This document shows, piece after piece, positions 25,127 through 33,913 of a stretch of 64,000 nucleotides of DNA. Made by a program: the position numbers and the translations under genes. Numbering within the stretch: position 1 is the stretch's first letter; every line of letters begins with the position of its first letter. This DNA comes from Pythium myriotylum (lineage: Eukaryota > Oomycota > Peronosporomycetes > Pythiales > Pythiaceae), in the NCBI GenBank assembly GCA_023091665.1, contig JALJCQ010000016.1, positions 186,001-250,000 on the forward strand, written 5' to 3'. A model generated the notes under the pieces. It saw only the letters and a list, made by a program, of their open reading frames with translations, was not told where the DNA came from and made no database searches.

Positions 25127-26486
25127 CATTCTCGAATTCACCTTCGGCTTACCAAAAGAAACCCAGCCACCCCAACTCACCATGAAGATCTTCCAGTCGA
25201 TCGCACTCGTGGCCGCCGCCATTCTCGGGGCCTCGGTGACCGTCTCGGCCGAACCCAAGCAGCTCTTCCACGTGACGGCTCCCAAGACTTCGTTCGACGC
25301 GACGCTGGCGAGCTTCAACGGCGAAATCGATGTGTGGGGCGTCCAGCGCGCGGATGGTGACAAGGTCACGGCTCAGATCTACGCGACGGAGGCGGAGGTG
25401 GCCAAGTTCCAGCACAGCCCGAGCGGCCGTGCGGCTTTGTTTGCGAACCAGACGCTGATCGTGCGCGATCCTGTGAACACGGAGGAGCTGTTGGTGTCTC
25501 GTGCGGCGGCTCGTGCGGCGTGTGCCACGACGACTAGCCGTCATTTGGAAGAGTTGGCGACGACGGCCAAGTACGTGGACAACGCGTTCTTCGACTGTTT
25601 CCGCCAGCCGTCGGAAGTGTACGCTTTCTTCGACCAGCTCGTGACGGAGAACCCGACGATCTTCTCCAAGATCGCGAAGGTGACGACGACGTACGAGGGA
25701 CGCACGGTGCCTGGCTACAAGATCTCGACGGGTGCTGGCCGTAAGCCGCTGTACACGCAGGCATTGATCCATGCTCGCGAGTGGATTGCCGGTAGCTCGA
25801 CGTTCTACGTGATGGCGTCTATTCTGGACGGTCTTCGTTCGAACGACCCGGCGATCACGGCGATCTTTAACGAGTACGAGTGGCATTTCGTGCCGATCTT
25901 GAACGTGGACGGCTACCAGTACACGTGGAGCTCGAGCTCTGCTCGTCTGTGGCGCAAGAACCGTCGCCGCATTTCTGGCTCGACTTACGGTGTTGACTTG
26001 AACCGCAACTACCCCCCTGCTTCGTTCTGGGGTCGTGGTGGTGGCTCTACCTCGTCCGATACCTACCCTGGTGCCTCGATGCTGAGCGAGCCGGAGACGT
26101 CGGGCTCGTTTGCGTACGTGAAGGCTCTGCAGCCGTACGGTGCGATCGACATGCACTCATACGCCGGTGAGATCCTCCGCGCGTACGGCAACCAGGCTGG
26201 CACCCCACCGGCTCCTTACGGCCCGAAGCTCAAGGTGCTCGGTGATGCGATGGCCAAGGCTGCGGGCAGCGCATACACCAGCATGCTCAGCGGCGAGCTC
26301 TACATTGCGTACGGCTGCTTCGATGATGCTGTGTTCCAGGAGTTGAACAAGCCTACGTTCACGATCGAGATGGCGGGTACGAGCTTCATCGCGTCGGAGT
26401 CGACTATTCGTTCGGCTGGTCTGGCGATGTACAAGGCTTTCGTTGCCTTCGCGCAGGGCATGCCGACTTACTGGAGTGGCCTGTAA
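25127..26486 (+). repeat. Left arm of 1360-bp inverted duplication
   Basis: The arm covers 55 bp upstream of the carboxypeptidase start through the last base of its TAA. Position x pairs with 53490 minus x across the whole arm with no length change. The sense protein and a long antisense frame are both unchanged between arms, so silent sites also match. A direct comparison of about 160 bases at the 5' end of the gene found no difference. Confidence 0.93.
25182..26486 (+). CDS. Secreted M14A zinc carboxypeptidase, copy 1
   Basis: Intronless, 434 residues. MKIFQSIALVAAAILGASV is a signal peptide, followed by a ~110-residue propeptide-like region. The catalytic domain has the metallocarboxypeptidase A set: HARE with His197 and Glu200, the third zinc ligand His325 (DMHSYAG), substrate-binding Arg in WRKNRRR (near 259), NR at 274-275 (VDLNRNY), and general-base Glu396 (FTIEMAGT). 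The length fits a pro-carboxypeptidase. It should cleave C-terminal residues outside the cell; the residue preference is not clear. The coding sequence is identical to the copy at 27004-28308, which reads toward it. The start was chosen for the signal peptide. Confidence 0.95.
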   Translation: MKIFQSIALVAAAILGASVTVSAEPKQLFHVTAPKTSFDATLASFNGEIDVWGVQRADGDKVTAQIYATEAEVAKFQHSPSGRAALFANQTLIVRDPVNTEELLVSRAAARAACATTTSRHLEELATTAKYVDNAFFDCFRQPSEVYAFFDQLVTENPTIFSKIAKVTTTYEGRTVPGYKISTGAGRKPLYTQALIHAREWIAGSSTFYVMASILDGLRSNDPAITAIFNEYEWHFVPILNVDGYQYTWSSSSARLWRKNRRRISGSTYGVDLNRNYPPASFWGRGGGSTSSDTYPGASMLSEPETSGSFAYVKALQPYGAIDMHSYAGEILRAYGNQAGTPPAPYGPKLKVLGDAMAKAAGSAYTSMLSGELYIAYGCFDDAVFQELNKPTFTIEMAGTSFIASESTIRSAGLAMYKAFVAFAQGMPTYWSGL

Positions 26487-27003
26487 GATGCTCGCGAAGT
26501 CTCACGAAGTTCGAAGTTCTACGGTAGTGGTTATTGGAATGAGGATGTCGGTTTACATGCATTGCCGATAATATTACGTAGTACCGTAAGCTGCAAACAC
26601 ATTTCCGATTTGACCTCCTCGACTACTACATTATGTATATAGCATACGCACTGCAACACTATCCGCGTTGCTGTAATTGTCACATGCCCACTTGATTTAA
26701 CGGCTCCACTGCGTAGGCCCATCGTTCCCACAATACAACAAAGTTCCTTCGCTGCGGTTCCAACACATATCACTGCTGGACTCGAACAAAGATAGTTTCG
26801 TCGGAGGGGATGCTAGCAGTTCGAACGCACGCGCGTGGGAGTTAAGCGAACGTTTTAACGTCGCTTGCTCTCTGGATCTGAATGACTCAGAACGACCCAA
26901 CAGGGTCATCTTCAAAGAGATTATTAGGCTTGAATATGTATTTGTGATTGCAGCAACGCCATTACGCAATTGGACTACGACTGGGCTGTCGTCGAAACCG
27001 TTT
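26487..27003. other. 517-bp unique spacer between the inverted gene copies
   Basis: This is the 3' flank of both convergent copies and must hold both terminators. The two flanks differ from the first base after each TAA. No gene is visible. Confidence 0.7.
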
Positions 27004-28308
27004 TTACAGGCCACTCCAGTAGGTCGGCATGCCCTGCGCGAAGGCAACGAAAGCCTTGTACATCGCCAGACCAGCCGAACGAATAGTCGACTCCGACGCG
27101 ATGAAGCTCGTACCCGCCATCTCGATCGTGAACGTAGGCTTGTTCAACTCCTGGAACACAGCATCATCGAAGCAGCCGTACGCAATGTAGAGCTCGCCGC
27201 TGAGCATGCTGGTGTATGCGCTGCCCGCAGCCTTGGCCATCGCATCACCGAGCACCTTGAGCTTCGGGCCGTAAGGAGCCGGTGGGGTGCCAGCCTGGTT
27301 GCCGTACGCGCGGAGGATCTCACCGGCGTATGAGTGCATGTCGATCGCACCGTACGGCTGCAGAGCCTTCACGTACGCAAACGAGCCCGACGTCTCCGGC
27401 TCGCTCAGCATCGAGGCACCAGGGTAGGTATCGGACGAGGTAGAGCCACCACCACGACCCCAGAACGAAGCAGGGGGGTAGTTGCGGTTCAAGTCAACAC
27501 CGTAAGTCGAGCCAGAAATGCGGCGACGGTTCTTGCGCCACAGACGAGCAGAGCTCGAGCTCCACGTGTACTGGTAGCCGTCCACGTTCAAGATCGGCAC
27601 GAAATGCCACTCGTACTCGTTAAAGATCGCCGTGATCGCCGGGTCGTTCGAACGAAGACCGTCCAGAATAGACGCCATCACGTAGAACGTCGAGCTACCG
27701 GCAATCCACTCGCGAGCATGGATCAATGCCTGCGTGTACAGCGGCTTACGGCCAGCACCCGTCGAGATCTTGTAGCCAGGCACCGTGCGTCCCTCGTACG
27801 TCGTCGTCACCTTCGCGATCTTGGAGAAGATCGTCGGGTTCTCCGTCACGAGCTGGTCGAAGAAAGCGTACACTTCCGACGGCTGGCGGAAACAGTCGAA
27901 GAACGCGTTGTCCACGTACTTGGCCGTCGTCGCCAACTCTTCCAAATGACGGCTAGTCGTCGTGGCACACGCCGCACGAGCCGCCGCACGAGACACCAAC
28001 AGCTCCTCCGTGTTCACAGGATCGCGCACGATCAGCGTCTGGTTCGCAAACAAAGCCGCACGGCCGCTCGGGCTGTGCTGGAACTTGGCCACCTCCGCCT
28101 CCGTCGCGTAGATCTGAGCCGTGACCTTGTCACCATCCGCGCGCTGGACGCCCCACACATCGATTTCGCCGTTGAAGCTCGCCAGCGTCGCGTCGAACGA
28201 AGTCTTGGGAGCCGTCACGTGGAAGAGCTGCTTGGGTTCGGCCGAGACGGTCACCGAGGCCCCGAGAATGGCGGCGGCCACGAGTGCGATCGACTGGAAG
28301 ATCTTCAT
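27004..28308 (-). CDS. Secreted M14A zinc carboxypeptidase, copy 2
   Basis: Identical in protein sequence to copy 1 (signal peptide, HARE, His325, Arg/Asn-Arg, Glu396) and apparently in DNA. The frame stays open 29 codons upstream to an ATG at 28395, but MKIFQSIALV at 28308 is the likely start: it begins a good signal peptide and matches copy 1. Upstream sequence diverges 55 bp before the start, so the two copies have different promoters. No inactivating change is seen, so both should make the same enzyme. Confidence 0.94.
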   Translation of the reverse strand: MKIFQSIALVAAAILGASVTVSAEPKQLFHVTAPKTSFDATLASFNGEIDVWGVQRADGDKVTAQIYATEAEVAKFQHSPSGRAALFANQTLIVRDPVNTEELLVSRAAARAACATTTSRHLEELATTAKYVDNAFFDCFRQPSEVYAFFDQLVTENPTIFSKIAKVTTTYEGRTVPGYKISTGAGRKPLYTQALIHAREWIAGSSTFYVMASILDGLRSNDPAITAIFNEYEWHFVPILNVDGYQYTWSSSSARLWRKNRRRISGSTYGVDLNRNYPPASFWGRGGGSTSSDTYPGASMLSEPETSGSFAYVKALQPYGAIDMHSYAGEILRAYGNQAGTPPAPYGPKLKVLGDAMAKAAGSAYTSMLSGELYIAYGCFDDAVFQELNKPTFTIEMAGTSFIASESTIRSAGLAMYKAFVAFAQGMPTYWSGL

Positions 28309-28363
28309 GGTGAGTTGGGGTGGCTGGGTTTCTTTTGGTAAGCCGAAGGTGAATTCGAGAATG
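27004..28363 (-). repeat. Right arm of 1360-bp inverted duplication
   Basis: Reverse complement of 25127-26486. Just outside it, the string CCAAGACTG also occurs upstream of both copies but at different spacing, so a little older homology extends past the identical block. Confidence 0.93.
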
Positions 28364-29307
28364 AGATGCGCTCGCTCAGTCTTGGGAGCCCCCATCGGAG
28401 TCTTCTCTCGACACGGTGACCTAGTGTCTTGATCCGCTATCAGTCTTGTTTCTTGCTCTCGTTCTCAGACTTAATGACGCCCCATCTTCGCTGAGTGCAA
28501 CGGAGGGACGCACCTGTCATCCACCCCTTGACGAAATTGTCTGTAGACTAAAGGGCCTTTGAACTGAGAACGCGCAACCGCGGAACGGAGCCCAGACCCG
28601 TTGGGCTATCGCGCAGAACCCGAGCGTGTGGATGTTCACCTGAGTTTTGTATCGGAGTGGGTTTTCGGGCCCAGCTCTCGTTCATTCCTTTGTGGATAAC
28701 CCAAGATCTGATAATGGATCGCCTCGCGTATCTTGGAGATCCACAACGCACCGACTTTCTCCCTTTGATCAGCTGAACAGGGCAAAGTTTGCGCCACTGT
28801 CCACTGGCATCGAGCCAAAATGGCCAACATTTCGGCCTCTCTCTCCACAAAGTATGCAGCAGCTCCTATTACTGTGTTTCAAACATTTCACAGAAGGTAG
28901 AGTACAGTACCGGTTCATATGCATGAACAAATTGAATCAAAGACTCGGCAACTATTGACACTGACAGTCAGGTCATCTGAAGCGCCGAGGAACGACTAAA
29001 GTGTCAGCACTGTTTGATGACAGATGTGCACACAGCCGATATCTTGTGACTGCTGCCAACTAAACTGTCTGTACGGGGACGGACAACTACAGACTATGTT
29101 GTGGTGCAAGTCACAGAAGGTTTTTGTGTTGTTTTGCTGAAGGGTTCCCATCACCAAACGTGGTCAGCATTCTGCTCTGTATCAACTTCGTTAGAACGCT
29201 GAATGCATAATGTGCAAGGGCGGTACCTCCATTCGTCGCTCCCTGTGATTTCTTTTTTTTTTGCAAGCAACGATTGGATGTGTGCAACTTTGTGAACGAC
29301 TCGAGTG

Positions 29308-29324
29308 AGTCACTCGGAGTGACT
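29308..29324. repeat. Odd palindrome, 8-bp arms, 1-nt centre
   Basis: AGTCACTC, G, GAGTGACT. Part of it (GTCACTCGG/CGGAGTGAC) echoes the terminal repeats of the adjacent 29425-29890 element. Confidence 0.8.
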
Positions 29325-29424
29325 GCGGACCTGGTTCCGTTGGAACTGATTGTCAGGCTCAAACGAAATCAATTTTGTTGTTGCCTCGCGAGCCAAGTGG
29401 AGCAGGTTCTTGTGCTGTTCAGCT

Positions 29425-29890
29425 GTACCGAGGGCCCTGCTCCGAGTGACCCCCATGGGAATTGATATGATTGGACCTTTAATAAACATCTGGTTATTTT
29501 GAAGTGAGTCAATTTCACTGAATCTGGTTATTTTGAGTTTAGGCGCGAAAATGGAGATCAGACCATTTGAAATTCGTAAATAAGAGGCGCTCGAAAGAGC
29601 ACCGAGAATATCCATGATATCCTGTCTTTTGGTTTTGCGAACTTCGCACCATGTAAATGTGCTGCAGTCACTAGATGGAGGCTTGGGACGGGATCTCTCG
29701 ATCGTTCATTAGAAATGGCTGGAAAAAACTCGTTACTGTCAGCCAGCCCATGTGGACAGCCTCCGTCGATTTTACCTCTAAATTAGTAAACCACACGTAT
29801 CTCCAGAGTGTCTCATCACCCGTGATTCATAAACAACCTGTCAGCTGTGATCACGCAAGGGGGGGTCACTCGGAGCAGGGCCCTCGGTAC
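29425..29890. mobile_element. MITE-like element, 466 bp, 30-bp perfect terminal inverted repeats
   Basis: 29425-29454 (GTACCGAGGGCCCTGCTCCG..) and 29861-29890 are exact reverse complements. The interior has no transposase and no long frame, so if mobile it is non-autonomous. I find no clear target-site duplication in the flanks (..GTTCAGCT left, CATGTTGC.. right), so the true ends could differ. Confidence 0.6.
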
Positions 29891-30649
29891 CATGTTGCCC
29901 GTTCTCAGACTGTACCGCGCCCTCTGAGAACTGTCGGTGGAAGCTCCAACGTTCGAAATTCCAAGTTGGCTTGTCGATTTCCAGTTCCCTCTCAATCCAA
30001 GAGGTACTGTACTGCGCTGTTGTGTCTCTAGAGCAATCCTGCTGTGGGGTAGGTTGACTGTGCTAACTTCCTGCCATGTCAGTCGTTCATGTGGACACGA
30101 TGGGAGCTCCAAGTCCCATGTATTGTGCGATGATAAATCTGTGCCGTTTAAGCCAAAGGGTCGTTAGCCTGCAGCGCACACGAGTCGCTGCAGTATTTGT
30201 CGCAAATGAAACTCGGATGCAAACTAGCTGGCACTGTAGCTGCGTCTACCACTTAGACCACTTAACGCATCTATTATTAAACACGACTGCATTGGTCAGA
30301 ACGTGAGTCGCAATTCAGTGGAATCAACCTCGACAACTGGACACACGAATGGGAGGGACTTACTGTACAAGGAACGCATACTCAAACGTGGCCCCAAGTC
30401 CGGTCGCCGGATTTCGCTAGACACCACCACAGACGGATCCTACATCCATGCAGCGATACTCACACTCGTTCGAACGGGTGGTCGTGGCCACGGCGCTTCT
30501 CGCGTTCACGTCCGACGCCAACGGCTGCCTCGAGCTCCAACTTTTATTGGGTTGGCACAGCCCAAACCCAACTACTAGGCATGTGGAGTCTATTCCGCCA
30601 AATGCCCACCAGCCGCCAGCTACGCTGGTGCTTAGAGTGAGGCAGATTT

Positions 30650-31195
30650 GAAGAAGCGCGAACAGACCTTCGGCACCTACCGATACGTAAGAAGAACGGG
30701 ATTAGGGGTCTCAAGACGTGGATCATGCAGTACCAGGTCGGCGTCTACGACGAGTGCGGTTTGCCAGACCCAACGGCAAGCCGCAGCCGCTCCCGGACAA
30801 GTTCGTCTGGCCGAGTCCAACGCTTTAACACCCAGGACCTTTGCGAGACCTAATGCGACGATGAGATCGCCATGCGATACCAGGCAAGCCTCAACGTGTG
30901 GCCCAAGCAAGGGAACAAGACGGACTACGACAAGACCAAGTGTGTCAGCAAGAAGATACTCTCATTCTACTGCTTGGCCGCGCACGTCGCCGAGCTATTC
31001 CAGGTGTATACTAGCTGCATTCGCCTCCAAGATGAAGGCAGCAGTGGAGGCAGCAGCGGCACAGTTGCCGGAGAAGCAAGACCCACACTGTACCAGCGAC
31101 AGCCCCGAAGCCTGCTCCAGATGGTTCCAGCTGATGCGTGCACTTGGAGCCTGTGGCGACGCCGGCGTCGCCACAGGCTCCAAGTGCACGCATAA
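30650..31195 (+). pseudogene. Frame-broken coding relic, family not recognised
   Basis: Stretches that look protein-coding occur in different plus-strand frames: GLKTWIMQYQVGVYDECGLP near 30.71-30.77 kb, EIAMRYQASLNVWPKQGNK near 30.86-30.92 kb, and ASKMKAAVEAAAAQLPEKQ near 31.03-31.08 kb. No single frame or plausible set of introns joins them. The 60-bp palindrome disrupts the 3' end. It may be an old transposon or a degraded gene. Confidence 0.3.
31134..31193. repeat. 60-bp perfect palindrome without spacer
   Basis: The arms 31134-31163 and 31164-31193 are exact reverse complements meeting at GCC|GGC. The left arm begins ATGCGTGCACTTGGAGCCTG. Confidence 0.97.
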
Positions 31196-31332
31196 TCGAA
31201 AGTAGGACCCGCTGACAAACACGAGAGTATCTGTCCAGGTCTGCACTAGACCTCTGTCGATCGGGTCGAAGGGTGAATTGTGTGGATGCACACTGTTAGG
31301 AGTTGGGTGCTTTTATTTCAGTACAACCAATC

Positions 31333-31380
31333 TCACAGAATCTGTGACAGATTTGAAATATTTGTGATCTGATCACAAAT
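31333..31380. repeat. Two adjacent odd palindromes with 1-nt centres
   Basis: TCACAGA, A, TCTGTGA at 31333-31347, and ATTTGTGATC, T, GATCACAAAT at 31360-31380. Confidence 0.85.
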
Positions 31381-33913
31381 TTATGACTGCGCTTTTTAGT
31401 GGCGCACTCGAGCAAAAAATGGCGAGCGTTGGCAATGGAGACGACGGGGCGTCGGCGTTCGACCGCCTGTGCGTAAGATCTGCAAGTGGCGGGTGCTCGC
31501 GCTGCCGCTAACACTTGATGGAGATCAGATACGAGCGTCTGGTCGTCCAAGGGCGACCGGCCCCGCGTAAGCTGAAGAAGAGTAAGAAGAGCAGGCATGC
31601 AGCACGAAATGCAGAGGAGAAGCCCATCGCCACCTCAGAGCCGATCGCAGAGCCGCCCGTGCGACCAGCGGGTCGACAAGAAGTCGTGTCTCCACGCGCG
31701 ATCGCTTGCGTCCGGCGCTTGAGGCTCTGGCGAAACTTGCGCCTCGTTGCCGGGACGTCGCGAGAGGAGACTACGAGAATACTCTGCCGAAGTGATCAGC
31801 AGAGATTTCTCTCATTCCGAACGGAGGTCTATCATAGGAGACGTCATGGCAATAAGGCACACCAGAGGCCAGGTTTGCAGTGCTCTAGTCGCGCTCGTCG
31901 GTTCATGCGCCTGGAAACTATAGCGGCGAGGTACAGACACTGCATACGTAGATTGCATCGTTTGATATACTCACCCTCATCGATTCTTTTGTTGTGTCAC
32001 AGACTCTTCAAACGAAAGCGTCAGCATTTTGACACGGTCGAGGTCGACGGTACTCCATCTACAACACAAGCTCTTCTCGTGGGGCAGCATCAGGTTCTCC
32101 ACGACCTCTGCTTTGCCGTTGCAGCACCGCAGATCCAGTCGCGGATCCACTACTTTCTGAAAGCGAACCACGAAGAGAATATTGTACCGAACGTGCCTTC
32201 TCTACTGTTGACTCAGCAGCTTCTCAAATCTGCAGAATCCTGTCCAACATAGTAAACACTGCGTGCATCTACGGAATGGATATGGTGTTGATGGCCCCCA
32301 ATTGTTCAGATGACCGTGCGTGATCGCGGACTTGACCTTCGTGATCACGTCGACGTCAGAACCGTCTTTGCGAGGCGCGACGATTACTAGTTGGAAGTAG
32401 CAGAGACAATACAGCACTAAGCCTGTATTCTGCTACCTTGACGTGCCTGTCCACGCAGATTTCCGTCCCGAGTGCGTGTCGCGGGGTCTTGACGAGACCC
32501 ACGCCTTTGCTTGACGCTTCAGAATATTCCCTCTCGTGGTACTCTGTCAGCGTCGGGGCCTTCGCTTCAGAAGACTGGTCGCTGGCACGCGTGCAATGTT
32601 GTCCGTCTTGAGGCCGTGTGTCCGGCTTCAGTCCTGCGATCCTTTGCGCGAACGTTCCTTAGTCTCTGGCTACGGGGAGCAAGCAACTGGTCCGTGCCAA
32701 TGTGTCGACAGGATAAGCTTTTGCAATGGAGGCAAAGCGAGCGCTGCACGTGCTAGACAAAAGCGATGCGTCAGCGCGCGCGTGCCTCGTGGAAGAGCGA
32801 GCGCGCCGTGGCTGGAAAGCTCCGATCACTCCCAATCGTTCCATGGATTCGCACGAGGCCACGAAGGTCCTCCCACACGCGAGCTGCCGTCGTGTGCTCG
32901 TCGCTTCCCTCGGTGCGCACCATCTGCGCCTGCGGGCGATCGCCGATGCGCAGACTCGGCAATATCGACCAGCGGTGCTTCCCGCTCGGTTCGTTCTGCT
33001 CGGCTCGTTCTGCTCGGCGCTGCCACTGCCGCTGTCCGCGCCGTCGGCACGCCGTGAGAGCAGGGGCGTTTCACGTTGAAGTACAAGGCGGCGATGGCTT
33101 CTTCCATTGATGCTTGGAATGGTCGGCGCCCCTCGGTCGTCTGTCGCATGCATGCATTCGATATTCCGCGCACGCCTGGAAACTTTTACCGGCGAGCAGT
33201 GCAGTAGAGACCGCGCCGTGGCCATTGAGCAGCTGCGCCGGCGTCAGGAGGCGTCCACGTCCGCGCCAGCCTGGAGGACACCGGCGCCTTGACACGTCGC
33301 CTTCCGCGCGCGTTCCGCGGCGGCCGCGCCGCGCGGCCCCGTCTGCCATGCGGGCTCACGTAAGAAAATAAAAAACGGCCTCATGAACACGGCGAAAACG
33401 TACTCCACTGTATCGGTTGGCGAAGAGCAGCTGGTAATTTATAGGTCACTCGCGCGGGGCTGAGTTCTGGGTGTGCGGTAATTTATAAGCGTGGAAGAAT
33501 GGCGCGGTCGATGGAAGACTCGAGGCGCGATCAGTTGCGCGCGACTGAACCTCGTTTCGGCACCCGAGCAGCGCGCGTGCGTGCGCGACCCACGCGCCGT
33601 CGCAGGTGCGCGTGCGTTGGCTCTGTGCACCGGTCGTGGTGTCGGTTTGGCGGCTACGTACTCGGCAGCTGCCGCCGTGGTTGGGGCGCTTCGGTTCGGA
33701 GGAAGCGTCGGGACTTTCCGTCGCGCAGAGCCGTTGCGCCCGTTTCGCGCTCTCTCTCTCTCTCTCTTTCTATTTTGTGTTTCGCCGGCGACCACGCAGT
33801 GCGACTTTGCACGCCTCCGACCCTCGCGCTCTTCCTTCCGTGGCGACGGGCGTCGGTTTATTTAGCGACCGGCAGCGACCCATCAGTCTCCAGAAAGCCA
33901 CCGACCACGAGCC

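Larger units (their letters stand above)
28364..33913. other. Gene-poor, repeat-bearing interval
   Basis: Nothing in these 5.5 kb can be called an intact gene. Open frames overlap in many registers without domain signatures. It holds the 466-bp inverted-repeat-bounded element, several palindromes, a relic at 30.65-31.2 kb, a 14-bp tandem repeat (GCTCGGYTCGTTCT, two units at 32984-33011) and, just before the START gene, a (CT)n tract near 33750. I checked for signal peptide plus RXLR or LFLAK effector layouts and saw none. Confidence 0.55.

Noticed and set aside
25149..26156. 335-residue antisense frame within carboxypeptidase copy 1, with its twin at 27334-28341
   Set aside because: It is an Arg/His-rich shadow of a GC-rich coding strand. 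Its conservation between the arms follows from DNA identity. It has no domain or signal.
31515..32252. 245-residue plus-strand frame
   Set aside because: Arg-rich composition, no recognisable domain, no neighbour support. It could be a relic but cannot be called a gene.
32536..33225. Overlapping frames of 170-190 residues on both strands
   Set aside because: They are long only because the DNA is stop-poor and GC-rich. Arg/Ser/Ala-rich, no signal peptide, no RXLR or Crinkler layout, no splice-linked continuation.
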